Source of the DNA: Dipteronia dyeriana
Taxonomy: Eukaryota > Streptophyta > Magnoliopsida > Sapindales > Sapindaceae
NCBI GenBank assembly: GCA_032871835.1
Contig: CM065296.1
Location: 121,158,146 to 121,222,145 of the forward strand
DNA: 64,000 nucleotides
Direction: 5' to 3'
Position 1 is the first letter of the stretch. Each line of letters starts with the position of its first letter. Below are positions 1 through 11,705 of this stretch, in pieces. Both the position numbers and the translations under genes were made by a program. Under the pieces are notes generated by a model. It searched no databases, was not told the DNA's origin, and saw only the letters and a program-made list of their open reading frames with translations.

Positions 1-631
1 CTGTAGCGAGTTCCAGACTCCGATTCATGCAGGTGAATCAGCAACCACAAAGTGTATAGCTGCCACAAGAAAATCAACGATAGACATACAATTCCCCAGC
101 TCCTGCAATTATGTATATATATGTATAAGTCTTCATATTGAATAAAACCCTAAATAAATTAAATAAAGCCTTATAAATTAAGAAAACAAATGATTAAAAA
201 AACCAATTTAATTACCAGCCGAGAGAAGTGAAAGCTAGAGGAAGGAGAAGGGCTTGAAACCCGATTCCTGAACTCAGTGTGTGAAAAGTCGAGTAGTACG
301 CGTTACCATTCCTGGACTCCGTGATCGGGAGCCAAGCGTCGTGGGGGTGATCACGATCAAGTTTTGTGAACTGACCAACTTCTTCCAAGTAGCCTTGCAC
401 ACTCACAATGGCCTTCTTCATGGGGCTGGCTATAGGTGTCATTATACGTGAAGCGAAAGGGCTTTTCGGGGTTTTCGGTGTTTTCGGGGTAGAATCGATC
501 AACGATGATGGTGATCGATTCATCATGGGAGAACAATAATGGATTTGTAAAGGAGGAACCGAGACCACAGCCCGAGGTCGAGCCGTTGCAGGGCTCGAAC
601 CCACCTCCGCCACCTCATGATGATCCATCAT
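1..631 (-). CDS. AATL1: LHT8/AATL1-like amino acid transporter, 5' part (partial)
   Basis: This is the first part of a proton-coupled amino acid permease of the amino acid/auxin permease family, a plasma-membrane transporter of about 520 residues in relatives. Exon 1 is 216-631. Its product has a low-complexity cytosolic N-terminus with a TPKTPKTPKSPF Ser/Pro repeat, then the subfamily-typical VQGYLEEVGQFTKLD and DAWLPITESRNGNA stretches, then the start of the first membrane segment (GIGFQALLLPLAFTSLGW). The donor is G|GTAATT at 215-214. Exon 2 resumes at 102 after TTGCAG and reads on in frame to base 1 (SWGIVCLSLIF, LWQLYTLWLLIHLHESESG), which is the second membrane segment. The rest lies outside the window. 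The ATG at 631 is the first of two (MMDHHE). Assignment to the LHT8 branch rests on the N-terminal extension. The family is certain; substrate preference is not visible. Confidence 0.88.
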
Positions 632-758
632 ATGGACCTTCCAAAATTCTTGTGATTGAGATATGAGATATGGTAGTTTTGATGTGGTACTGAGAGTGAG
701 ATGAGATATATGATGATCAAATTTGTATGATGAAGAGAGCTAGCTAGGTTGCTTTATG

Positions 759-789
<31 letters not shown>

Positions 790-2481
790 TTTTCTATCCG
801 TACATATTGATGAAATTATATAAAGATATTGAATGCGAATCATTTATTTATAAAAGAGTTTTGATAAGAACATACATATCAAAGTATGTAAAATGAATGG
901 TTCACATTCGATGTCCTTCTATCGGTGTGCATTTATCTAAAAATTGTCGTATATATAGTTTTATGTAATTAATTTAATTTTGATGTGGATGCTGAGCAGG
1001 TGAATTCGAAATTAGTGGAACCACATGCAGGATTATTGTAGGTGGCTGATTGGCTATACAAGACGATGATATAAAGTGAAATTAAAACTTTGACCGACGC
1101 CAATTTTTGCTTATGCTGCTGTTGTGGCTAATTGTTATATGTCCACAGTCCACGTAATTGAAATATGGTCCCATTAGTATATATCTCTATGACTCTATAG
1201 CTATATAGTGTTGGACGCTTTATTGAACTTTGTCGTTTTTCGAACATATGAATGGTCGCAGGCTCGCAGCAGCAGCCTCACTCAGATACACAGTTGTATA
1301 CAAGTCTTGTGTTGTATATATTTTAGTATTTAGTCTTTCTTCAGGATACGAGCAGGAAACTTCATGCATGATTAGTGATCGCCAGCTTTACTTTTTACAC
1401 TTTAATTAGTTATGGGTCACTCATGAAGTCAGCATATATATATATTGCATGTGTGCAAATTAACGAAGCGTGTTGGGTTTAAATTCCGCTCATATTATAA
1501 TTAGTTGTGGAATTTGATTACGGTTAATGCAATAGACAAGAACAAAAAAAACTACTCCCATGCAAAACAACTTTGAGTACAAATATATTGAAATTTTGAA
1601 GTGGTGATATCATCGATTTTGAAGCTTACAAGGCAGGTGAAAATACGTGCTTGTTTAATAATTTAATATGCTTTCTTCTACTGAAGATTTAAATTCAAAT
1701 CAATAATTATTCAAAATATATGAAACGAAGAAAACAATATAGTGACAGATTATATATAATTTGGTATAAATCTACATCAATGGATTAGAATAACACTCAA
1801 GTCTCATTATCAAACCGGTATTTATATCAGTAAAACACTTTTAATTCGACTCTTTCTTTTTCTCTCCGCATGTTAAAAACTCTAGAATTATAAAAGTATA
1901 AGAAAATATAAAAGCCTTAAAGTTATAATCACCGTCACGTACTCCAAAATAAAATTGGAATCTTTAACATCAACAATATTATAATAATTCAGATTTCACA
2001 AACCAATATATTATATTCATGTATGCTTAAGTTTTAAGTAAATGTTAAAAATAACTTTTAATATGAAAACTCCTCAAAAAGAAAAAATTGAAATAAAAAC
2101 AAAATTTATATAAATTTTATGTTTTGAAAGAACACTTTTATTTATTTATTATTTTTTAGTTTTTTTAAATGTATATGTATTTAAGAGTTGTTGTAAACAT
2201 GTAATCCCCGCCTTACGTAATATAATGTCACATCATCAACATATTAATAAGCATAGATCACTAAGGTAAAGTAAAAGTTGATGAAATGCCATAGATGACT
2301 AATTAACATATCACATATATAGTATCCTTATTATTCTTTTTTACTTATAAAAAATAAAGCAGACGTGATAGAAAAACCTCATCCAAAAATATTGGCTTTG
2401 TTCTCCACTGTCATTACAGATCCCTGAATATATAAAGCACCTTTCAATTATTGAAACAAAGCAAAACAATTTTAAGAGGAT
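632..2481. other. Intergenic, upstream region of the amino acid transporter
   Basis: No coding sequence is recognisable. The stretch holds a (TA)n tract at about 762-781 followed by a T-run, and otherwise AT-rich unique-looking DNA. The first few hundred bases are the likely promoter and 5' leader of the minus-strand transporter gene. Confidence 0.6.
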
Positions 2482-2486
2482 CAGAT

Positions 2487-2945
2487 TGTTGGAAATTTTG
2501 AACCGATGATTACGGAAGCGTCATGTCTAATGTACGCGCATAACTCATAGCAATAAATAACGTCTAGTAGTAGAAAAATAGATGAAAGAAAATAAGTCAA
2601 TCACAACACAAGATATACGTGGAAACCCAAAATCGGGTAAAAAACATGGCCGTCAGGATGACAAAAAATGTTTCACTATATAATAAATTATTACAACCAT
2701 ATTCTCCAAGATTCTCTCTCACACATCAACCTCAAACCACTCTCACAAATCTCACAAGATCCTCACCAAGAACTCTCAATATCTCTTAGGTCTCCCCTGA
2801 ATACCATCCACGGATCTTTAACTTGATCCACTGATATTCCCTTAAATCCCTCCCTGGATATTCCATTGGGTCTCTCACCCGGATCTCACTACTATCTGAT
2901 GTTACATGGTGTTTTTTTTTCTCCACACCCTTAAATCTAATGACA
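2487..2945 (-). mobile_element. Solo LTR of a Copia-like retrotransposon
   Basis: Read on the minus strand the segment starts TGTCATTAGATTT and ends TTTCCAACA, the TG...CA ends of an LTR. It is flanked by CAGAT (2482-2486) and TAGAT (2946-2950), a 5-bp target duplication with one difference. Inside on the minus strand are a TATTATATAG box, then GTTTCCACGTATATC and GTGTTGTGATTGAC, which resemble the R-U5 part of plant Copia LTRs. No internal gag-pol or second LTR is adjacent, so this is a 459-bp solo LTR left by recombination. Assignment to Copia is by resemblance. Confidence 0.65.
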
Positions 2946-3018
2946 TAGATCTTAGGTTTATTTATATTGGTTGCAAGGAGTTTAGATAAAAGGAAAATTC
3001 TACTCATAAACGTATAAT

Positions 3019-3403
3019 GATGCTAGGGAGGTGGTGTCGTGGGTTAACGATGAAGGTTTGGGTAATCTAAAGCATCTGTACTTGATTTACAACATCCGTG
3101 TTATGTTAGGTGTGTTGGGCAATGCTTCCCTGATTTTTAATTCTAGAATCACAAACTTTGTGGCTGATAGATTGGCGAAGCAAGGCCTGTCCTATAATGG
3201 GGAAACCATTGTTTGGGGCATTGTTTAATCCCCTCTTGTGTGGGCGTTTTCCTTGGTTGTTACAGCCTCTTTGCTCTGTTTTTGGGGTTTTCTTGTTGCT
3301 TTTTACCGGTTTGTGTATGTGTTGTTGGGGTGTCATTCGTGTTTCTGTAGGGGGCTTCTTTGGTCCCCTGTTCTTTTCTAATAATATTTGATGTTTAAAA
3401 AAA
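3019..3403 (+). mobile_element. 5'-truncated LINE (non-LTR retrotransposon) 3' end
   Basis: The reading frame in 3031-3228 contains NSRITNFVADRLAKQGLS, matching the end of the RNase H domain of plant L1-type elements (the N..AD.LAKQG motif). It is followed by about 170 bp of untranslated tail and a poly(A) run at 3397-3406. The sequence AAACGTATAAT at 3008-3018 before the element recurs as AAACGTACAAT at 3404-3414 after the A-tail, which is the direct repeat expected of target-primed insertion. The element is dead: only about 385 bp of the 3' end is present. Confidence 0.72.
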
Positions 3404-3414
3404 AAACGTACAAT

Positions 3415-6400
3415 ACTTACTTGTATCACATAAATATTATTTTCTTTTATGACAAGTCTTTTTATATAGAGTATTAATTATTATTTTTACTCCAAGTACA
3501 ATAATTTTCCAAAAGAACACTTTCCTTTTTCGCTGAAGATTTCTCGTTTCATGCATGCTTATGATTGACTACGATTTGAATCACAGTTGTACACTCGCTT
3601 CCTAAACCATTGCTAGTCACCTGGAATGCACCGTGTTCTTCGTTTCTTCAGTTCTTCTGATCTTCAACCTCCCGCAAACAACACAATTCCAACTTCCAAA
3701 CGCTTTCCATGTCTCCAGAAAGCTACATATCAGTTGGGTCTTATTTGGTTCAATTTGGGTTCATTCGAGAATACGAGCCAAAACCTAACACATATTTACT
3801 TGCCAAAACCTAACACAAATTTACTTCGAAATAATCATTTTACGAATCACCTTCAGTTTTTTCTCCATATGATCTGATGAAGGTTAAAGATCATTATTCA
3901 ACTAAGAGAGAAGTCTCTAAATTTAATTTAAATGGCTGTACACATGTCAAAGAGTGAAAATTAACTTTACAGTTAAGTGGTGTTTATAAAATGTTATTTA
4001 TTCCTTTAAAGCATGTCGTTAAAACGTTCTTTTAATACAAATACATATTAGATCGAACATAGAATGACCCTTGTTATAGATATGTAAAAGATCTTATGAT
4101 CAAATCATTTATATTTTTTTTTTCAGATGTACAAAGAAAAAGAATCCCATAAATGTATGCCCTAGCTATCAATTAACCGTTTTGATAATTGATATAAAAC
4201 ACAATTATACAGGCTTATTAAAGGTATAAAAATGTTATATTTCTCGATAATTAATGCACATATTAATATAATTCGAATAAGAAATCATTTTATTTTTTTA
4301 CCATCGGAAAAGCTTCTGCTAAATTAATTATACATGATTGAATCCTGATGATGTCAGCAACTTTAGATTAGCTCATATCACACCTATCAATCGTTTTGCA
4401 CTACCAACCTATATATTGAGCAAAGGCTATCCAACTCTTCCTTGGTTTCTTCTTTTTAATTAATTTCGATGAATCGATCTTTCTTTATCTTCTCTTTTTC
4501 TTATTCAAAATTTTAAATTGTTTTTGATTGTTCGAATAATTTTCCTTACTTAATTTGTCTTCCGGTGCTGTTTTCACATTCAACAGCATTCACATGAATT
4601 ACATATTTTCAAGATGATCCATTGAACTGGTCAACCATCAATGAAACCAGGAAATATTATATATATATACACTTTACTCGATCATGGAATCATGTCACGT
4701 ACCGAGAAAAATTCATACAGTATATATAATTGATTTTTCATATTACAATAATTTATTAAAAACATATACATCTTCTATATATATGCACTTTACTCGATCA
4801 ATGGAATCATATCACCTACCAAGAAAAATTCATGCCGGATATGTAATTGATTTGTCATATCACAATATTTTAATAAAAACATATACATCCAGCCTCAATA
4901 TATTTATGATTTTAAAGGGTCGATATCAAAAATATCATTAATATTATTTGATTATTTGAACAATATTTCCAATGAAAACGATATTTACTTTCGTTGGATG
5001 TAAAGCAAAGGTTCATTGAAATTTTTATCTACCGAAAGAGACATCGTATATTTAGCGAGAAACACACCACAAAACGATCCTAAGAACGTGGCCACATATA
5101 TTTAAATGTGGCACGAGCAAACAAATAAGTCCACCTTCCATGAAACTGATGTTTTCTCTTTTATATTTTTGGGGTAGTAGTGTGCCTAGTGGCTTAAAAG
5201 AGAAACCAACATGTTTTGTTTATGGTTTTCTTTTGTCAAAGTATCTTTGGAGTTTTCTCTTTTTATTTTTTATTTTTTTAGTTACTTAGACATTACTTTT
5301 CTTCGTTTATATATCTTTTGGTCAAGGACAATGATGGTTCGTATGTTTTGGATCAATTATTCAAAGTTTAGTTATATATAATTATTGATAAAGGTAGAAG
5401 TTGATTGATGCATGATAACAGATCACTATTATAATATATGAATCATGAAAATTATTACAGTTTTAATTTATAATTATATATCCCGTCATATATATTTTTT
5501 AAGCTTACGTGATAAGTTTTCTTTCTATATTATGAGAGTAAATTTTATAATTTTATATAGATAAATATACGGACCGCACATATAATATTCTATTTCGACA
5601 GGTCTCGCGATATAAATACATTTAGTGAACCCGGATTAGGTGTCAAAATCTAGCTAATTTATATATAATCATTGATTTTGATCCAGCTCTAAGCATAGAA
5701 TCGGATCAAAGGCACAAGTGCATCAAATTGAAAAATTTACCAGTTTCCAGACTCACAACAACTATTAATATAATCAACTGAAAATAAATTAAAATAGAAA
5801 AAGTGCCCCATCTTTCCTTTAGCATGGTGTCTTGATCCAGTGGCTTTGCTTTGTACTAGTTAGTGTATTTTAATTTACTCCATTCGATCAAACTTTGGCA
5901 TGCCATGGATATGTAAAACTATCAAAGAAAACCAAAATATATAGAGATAATAACAACTTTAACATCTGAAATATTTGATTGATCCAATATCAATTTCCCA
6001 ATGATAACATAATTTGAATTGATTTTGTATTTTATTTTCTAATTGCGTTACTTGTGTAACACAATTGCATGAATGTTATACTAAGGGAAATTAAGATTTT
6101 TTTTTTTCTATAATTGATGTCCACAAGGGCTAAATCTTGAATACAGCAGGAGATGCATCATATACCGTCCACCTGATACTGCTATATCGATCAAATTGCT
6201 GATGTTGTAGCATCAGGATGGGCTATGTGTTGTGTTTAAGATGCACCGAACTTTCTCTGGGTGAAGACATTTGGAGGCCTGGAGGGGTTGGCTGGGGCTG
6301 CTCCAGGCCCAACTTTTATTAATATATATATATATCGTTTACATTTTTATCCCATAATGTTGATTATTTACATTTATTTTAAAATATTTATTGCTATGGC

Positions 6401-6697
6401 TCCCCAACCCCCAAAATTAAAGGAACGGGTTTCACTCCAGCATGTCTACCACTATTATATAAATTAAAGGTTTTTAAAAATGTGGAGGATTCGAACTCAC
6501 AATCTCATAGTGTAGGTATGAGAAGTTTACCATTGAACCAATCTCATCTCATCGTACTGGATGACTTCAGGTTAGTTAGAAGAATAAAGTACCAAAATTG
6601 ATTAAACAAAACTCATGATTCACGTTATCAATGTCATACTACAAGAAAATATTGTATAAGTATTTGTATATATATATCAACAACTGAGATATGAATT
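3415..6697. other. Intergenic region, AT-rich
   Basis: No gene recognised. Short open frames here (for example 3626-3877) show no family features. A 116-bp tandem duplication lies at 4671-4902. At about 6257-6560 there is a GC-richer patch and a stretch resembling an antisense tRNA-like B box (GATTCGAACTC near 6488), probably a repeat remnant. Confidence 0.5.
4671..4902. repeat. 116-bp tandem duplication, two diverged copies
   Basis: ACTTTACTCGATCA begins at 4671 and again at 4787. Both copies continue through ATGGAATCAT, GAAAAATTCAT and AAAACATATACATC, with scattered substitutions and small indels. The open frame at 4684-4941 is a by-product: it encodes the same peptide pattern twice. Confidence 0.8.
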
Positions 6698-7183
6698 TTA
6701 ATCAAACGGCTGCATGAGAACCTGCCGGACGGTTATCGGAGAAGAAGAACTGATCATCAAAATCTGATCTTCAGAAGAATTAGAAGCAGCAACTGACGAG
6801 CACTTACTACTACTACTGGAGGAGACCAAAGACACAAGCAATGCCTTGTGATCATTGTTTGTGTTACAAATAACTTGCCTTTTAACGATACACACAATCA
6901 CATCCTCCAAGAACGCAGCTTCGCATGGCAAAACTATCGGCCCATCTCTCGGCAGCCCAAACTCTTCCTCCGACATCCTCAACAGCTCCCTGAAAACGTT
7001 CGTGTGCAAATACGCCAATGGAACCACGAAACGATTCTTGTCGACAGAGTACACAACAAAATGACCCTTGTTGGCTAGCCTATCGTTTCTAGGCAGTGAA
7101 ATTGTTCTTCTATCACCAACAATGCCCGCCATTTTCTTCCACTTCAATGCGATAGAAATGAGATTCTTCAAGCTAATGATCAT
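6698..7183 (-). CDS. SAUR auxin-responsive protein (SAUR62-68-like), 161 aa
   Basis: Small auxin-up RNA family protein. Known members bind and inhibit PP2C.D phosphatases, relieving plasma-membrane H+-ATPase inhibition and promoting cell expansion. The N-terminus MIISLKNLISIALKWKKMAG fits the leader of the Arabidopsis SAUR61-68 group. The core domain spans roughly residues 38-100: NKGHFVVYSVDKNRFVVPL, then FRELLRMSEEEFGLP and GPIVLPCEAAFLEDVI. The roughly 60-residue tail is unusually Ser-rich and longer than usual for this group. The gene is intronless as expected. The start is the ATG at 7183, because the conserved leader begins there. A TATA-like element lies about 75 bp upstream. It is the first of three SAURs in the window. 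Confidence 0.93.
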   Translation of the reverse strand: MIISLKNLISIALKWKKMAGIVGDRRTISLPRNDRLANKGHFVVYSVDKNRFVVPLAYLHTNVFRELLRMSEEEFGLPRDGPIVLPCEAAFLEDVIVCIVKRQVICNTNNDHKALLVSLVSSSSSSKCSSVAASNSSEDQILMISSSSPITVRQVLMQPFD

Positions 7184-7256
7184 GATATATATATTATAAG
7201 TTTATCGATTAATGTTTGATTTCTTTGATGATCGAACATGAACATGATCATAAGCT

Positions 7257-7263
7257 TATATAT
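7257..7263 (-). promoter_or_regulatory. TATA-like box of the 6.7-kb SAUR
   Basis: An ATATATA motif on the minus strand about 75 bp upstream of the ATG at 7183. The other two SAURs have a TATA element roughly 90-107 bp upstream of their ATGs, so placement is consistent. TA-rich background keeps confidence moderate. Confidence 0.45.
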
Positions 7264-9134
7264 GTGATCTCAGTTACAAAAAGTGTTTGGAAACCATGTG
7301 CTGATTGCCGTGATTGGATAGACGAGATGGATTCAGACGTGGGCTTGTTTTGGAATTTCTCGATCATTCTTCTATAAAAAAAACTTTAGTGGGGTCTAAC
7401 AGTCCACATGGAGCCATGGAGGTCGATACATGGCCATCAACAATAATGATTGTGATGGTAGACAAATTAAATGTGTATATGTTGTTGATGTAAATAATTT
7501 TTGGTTTTTTTAGTGATCAGTATTATTCATCTGAGTGAATAATAATTTTTTCTGTTCAAGATTCATGATCGATTTGGAGCTACTCGTGATTATAGTAACG
7601 TGCTTGGATTTTATCAACTTCGATCAGATAATAATCGACCTAACAAATAATTGAAGTACTACTAGTAGTAATTTTATACTTCCAAGCTAGCTAATTCTTC
7701 AGTACTCATCATAGGACACCATTATTTTTGCTGGATCGGTTTTTGACATTTTCTGTATATTTTTTTGCAGCTTTGTCCATCCTCTCGTTATAAGTTGGGC
7801 TGTTATGTGCTTCAATCGAAATAATATTTTTATCAACATTTTTTTTTTCCAACATGTGCCATTAGGACACTTAAACACATAACCTGTCTTTTGATTCCTC
7901 CATGCTCATGTATCAATTGAATCTATTTGGGAGAAAATAAAATGTTAATTGTGTCCTATACTATGCAAGTTTTGGCACTTGATTTGTAAATTAAATTGAG
8001 AATGTGACGGTTTACAATATTAATACTGTAAAATACGATGGCTTACAACTGTCATAATACTGTAACATTGAGTTTATGATGGTTTTAGTCAAATTTCATT
8101 TTTCTTGTAGCTTGTGCTTGTGGGTCCAAAATCATGGTTTATTTTGTTCATTGGATTCAGTGATTTGATGGAATTCTCAATTGCACATGCACAATCAACC
8201 AGATTAATGATTTGTGAGCACTTCAAAAAAAAAAATGAGGGTTCGGATTTTTGGTGATGGGTGATGAATTCTTCACGAACAAAAACACATACAAGAGAAG
8301 GTATATCGGCGGTTGTTGCTGTCAGTGATTATGGAGAATCAGAAACCAATTAAAAACTGATGTTTCGATTCTTGCAAATTCTATTTTCAGTTTGAAGTTC
8401 AAAACTACCCTCTTTGTTCTTTGGATATAAGGGTTAATATTAAAAATTCATCTCACATTTGAATTATTATTGAATATCTCGATAAAATGTTTTAATTTAA
8501 GAAACATATTATCTAACGATGATTCAATTGATCGAGTTTTGATGTTTAAAAGTCTAAAATATCCTTATTTAAACTTCAATAGTATGAATTGAACATTATA
8601 ACCTCTTTCTTTTACCAAATAAAATCATTGTTTGTTACTCTACAAGGGGTTCATCTGAAATAAATGTATTTTATTTAGACATCCAATTATAGTTTAAAGA
8701 TGAGGGGAGGTTTTTAATATTAAACCACCAATATAATTCTAAATAAAATCAGAAAGAGAATTGTTTATTTATTTTCAATTAAACTGTTTTATAAATCAAA
8801 TATTTACTTAGAAAAGTGTGTAACGTATAAAAACTAGTTTATATATTAGATAGAGTTACGATTCAAATATGAGATATTATCAAATTAAATGAGTATTCTT
8901 TACTACCATCAAATCATATTGAAAGGTGGTAATCATGATAAGACTTTAAGACATCGTAAAGAAGTGGTTTCTAACAAAATGGAAATAAACAGTACTTCAT
9001 AGTATCCTATAACATATAGACCGATAAATACATTTGTAAGGATCTTGAGTCAAGTCGAAAAGACTAGTTTATTAGATTATGAAATTACTCTGACACAACC
9101 ATTTCCAACACTAGATTTTACTAATGTTGGACTC
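7264..9134. other. Intergenic region between two SAUR genes
   Basis: AT-rich spacer with no recognised coding sequence. It contains the promoter of the 6.7-kb SAUR at its left end and the 3' flank of the 9.1-kb SAUR at its right end. I see no clear transposon borders. Confidence 0.5.
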
Positions 9135-9521
9135 TCAGAAGCCTGGAACAAGGAGCATGATCTCTTCTTGTCGATCGAAAGAAGACATTGAGCACCTCTG
9201 AGAAGATTTTCGTTGATATACTAGAGAAGACAAGGCAAGTTCCATAAAGACAGCGTCGCGTGGTAACATGATAGGTCCTGTGATTGGCAACCCAAACTCC
9301 TCCTGTGACATTTTCAATAGCTCTTTGAAGATTTCATTGTTGAGGTACTGTAAAGGTACCTCAAAACGCTGCTTGGCAATACTATACACAACAAAATGAC
9401 CCTTTTGAGCCACTAAAATATTTTTGCTCTTGGATGTTTGTCTTCTACGCCGCCGTCGCTGGAAAGCCGCTTTTGATCGCCATTTCCTTGCCATCTCAAA
9501 AACCCTTTTGAGGTTAATCAT
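9135..9521 (-). CDS. SAUR auxin-responsive protein (SAUR62-68-like), 128 aa
   Basis: Second SAUR, same strand and subgroup as its neighbour at 6.7 kb. The leader MINLKRVFEMARKWRSKAAF is typical of the SAUR61-68 clade and is followed by a basic run (QRRRRRRQ, residues 21-28). The core domain is at about residues 37-100: AQKGHFVVYSIAKQRFEVPL, then FKELLKMSQEEFGLPITGP and IMLPRDAVFMELAL. A short tail ends in LLVPGF. Intronless and complete from the ATG at 9521 to the stop at 9135. Shared leader and orientation suggest the two arose by local duplication. Function as for other SAURs is inferred from the family; the specific phosphatase partner is not deducible. Confidence 0.94.
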   Translation of the reverse strand: MINLKRVFEMARKWRSKAAFQRRRRRRQTSKSKNILVAQKGHFVVYSIAKQRFEVPLQYLNNEIFKELLKMSQEEFGLPITGPIMLPRDAVFMELALSSLVYQRKSSQRCSMSSFDRQEEIMLLVPGF

Positions 9522-9608
9522 GTTTTTTTTTTCTTCGGATTATTAATGACTGGAGAAATTAAAAGTGGAATCAAAGTGATGTGAATTTAGAGCATCATGA
9601 GTAGGATG

Positions 9609-9616
9609 TTTATATA
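9609..9616 (-). promoter_or_regulatory. TATA box of the 9.1-kb SAUR
   Basis: TATATAAA on the minus strand, 88-95 bp upstream of the ATG at 9521. The palindrome CAGACATGTCTG, made of two inverted TGTC cores, lies about 80 bp further upstream at 9696-9707. Confidence 0.55.
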
Positions 9617-9709
9617 TTTGTGTAGTTGGCTAATATATGCCTGATTGCGATACAAAATCACGTGATGATTGTACGAGAGCAGAGGATTCAAACAGCAGAC
9701 ATGTCTGAT

Positions 9710-10309
9710 ATTTTTAGCAATTGTAGGCCATTCATTTACCATGATCTGCCAGAGTTTTGGATTTTAATCAAGAAATCTTGATTGATATATAGTAGTGTCA
9801 AATTTACAAGCAGATTATGCAATCAATTTTCTATCAAAATTATAAAACAAACATTTTGTACCAAAATTAATGGTGTTTTCACATGATTGTAATTTAAACC
9901 ATCTACGTTAACAAGCAATATCACAACAACTTTATTCAAATAATACACAAAAATACAATAAACAGTATCATAAAAGCCATACACATAGTCACATATATAC
10001 GCTGATATCAAAGACTCAGAGAGAGGGAAGTACGCGTGTGTACAAAAGGAGGGGTCCCGGGTACATTAAAAGATTTATTTTGCTGCACTTCAAAATATCT
10101 TGTACATTGTGACAAATGACAATTATAGTGTATAAGACGTTAAGAGAAAGACAATCAGTCTGGTTGAACAAGATAAAAAAGAACAGAAGAGATTGAGATT
10201 TTGGTCTGTAGGTAATGTGTTTCACATCACAATTAATAATCGTTACTGCTGTAGTGCTGTAATACGAGCCTACTAAAAATCAGATAAAGTTAGTCATTGA
10301 AACGTACTT

Positions 10310-10340
<31 letters not shown>

Positions 10341-10369
10341 TGTGGGATACATTTGCATGAAAGAGGGAA
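9710..10369. other. Intergenic spacer
   Basis: No gene recognised; the two short minus-strand open frames at 9823-10225 look like chance. A (TA)n tract at about 10311-10334 abuts the Mutator-like element that follows. Confidence 0.5.
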
Positions 10370-11705
10370 TGTGCCTAAATGGTACCAAATTCATCTCAAC
10401 TTTTAGAACTATCACTAGATAAATAATCCTTATTTTAATGGTACCAAAATAAGCGATGAGACCAAAATACCCTCATTTATCTTTTTATTTTGATTTTTTA
10501 CTTTTTTATTTCATGTCTTTTTCTCTACCTTTCTTTCTCTCATTTTACCGAATTTCTTCATCTTTTCCTCTCATTTCTCTCTTATGTTCTCACATCTCTC
10601 TTTTCTCTTCCTTTCATTTGAACGAATTTCTTCCTTTCATTAATGATTTGTTCTCAACATTCAAAAAAATCATACAACAAACCTAGATATGGAGAAAAGG
10701 AAGGTTGAAGAAGCAGCTGGTCGTACTTAGGAGTCCAATACCATATTTTTGAAAAAATTCTTTTGTTAGGGTTTTGTTTTCAAATTTGATTTCGTTGATT
10801 TTGTGATATTAATTTCGTTTTGATTAATTTTAAGTTTTTATTGTGAATTTGTGGTCAATTTCATATGAATGGTGAGTTTATTGAATCTGAATGGGGTTTG
10901 TTTGAATCTTGATTTGGTGGGTTTGGATTTGGGTTTGTCAAATCGGAGAAGATGAACAGTTGTCGAAGTTGAGATTTTTTTTAGTTTCGAGACTTATTTG
11001 TTCCATTTCGACACTTATTTATGAATACTCGAGACTTATTACATTTATTCGAGACTTAATTTATGAATACCCGAGACTTATTACTCTTATTCAAGACTTA
11101 ATTTATGAATACGTATTTGTTCCATTTCGAGATTTATTTATGAATACCCGAGACTGATTCATGCGTTTTTGAGATATAGTCATGCATTTTCGAGACTTAT
11201 TCAGGTGTTTTCGAGACTTATTCATGCTTTTTCGAGACTTAATTCATTGTACGTCTTCTTCTTCATCGCGATGGAGGTCTGTTCGGCCTCCATCAATAGT
11301 GAAAGCGACGAGCCGACGACGGTGCCCATCGACTCCAAAGATAGTCGAATCTAAAAGATAGGACGATGTCGAGTTCGTTGGTACCATCGGTTTCATCAGA
11401 TTCGTAATGAATTGTCATAGATTTGACGATGAAGGATCGACGACGGTTCGGGTTTTGCTTCGTTCCTTTCTCCACACAGCTCGAAACTGAAAACAAACAC
11501 TACAGTTACAACGATTGGTAATGCCGGTCGACGGTGACAACTTCATTGATGGAGATCGGAGCTCCACCAATGGTGATTTCTGAATTAAAAAAAGAAAAGG
11601 ACTGATAAGAGAAAAAATAGATGAGCGGGGGTATTTTTGTCCGAAACTCATATTTAGTACTATTTAAACTAGAGTTATTAAAGTAGTGCTAATTGCACAA
11701 ATCTA
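10370..11705. mobile_element. Mutator-like non-autonomous DNA element with long, diverged TIRs
   Basis: The two ends are inverted and related. ATGTGCCTAAATGGTACCAAA near 10371 pairs loosely with the reverse complement of the right end (ATTTGTGCAATTAGCAC near 11705). Further in, ACCAAAATACCCTCATTTATC (about 10461) pairs with the reverse complement of 11611-11645 (GACAAAAATACCCCCGCTC). The arms are therefore over 100 bp long but diverged. The interior has gene-leader-like composition and no transposase. I could not identify a 9-bp target duplication, so exact borders are uncertain. Confidence 0.55.
10985..11245 (+). repeat. Degenerate minisatellite built on TTCGAGACTTATT
   Basis: About a dozen copies of (T/C)(T/C)CGAGACTTA(A)TT, alternating with TTATGAATAC or TTCATGC spacers, lie inside the DNA element. 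The repeat gives small open frames of IYEYSRLI-type repeats that are not genes. Confidence 0.75.

Noticed and set aside
3626..3877. 83-aa open frame starting MHRVLRFFSSSDLQPP
   Set aside because: Has a transit-peptide-like start by composition only; no conserved domain, no further exon seen, and the rest is AT-rich spacer.
4684..4941. 85-aa open frame with internal peptide repeats
   Set aside because: The repetition is explained by a 116-bp tandem DNA duplication; no family resemblance.
6480..6550. Antisense tRNA-like stretch (GGATTCGAACTC...ACCATTGAACCAA)
   Set aside because: No matching acceptor stem or anticodon arm could be built; more likely part of a dispersed repeat than a tRNA gene.
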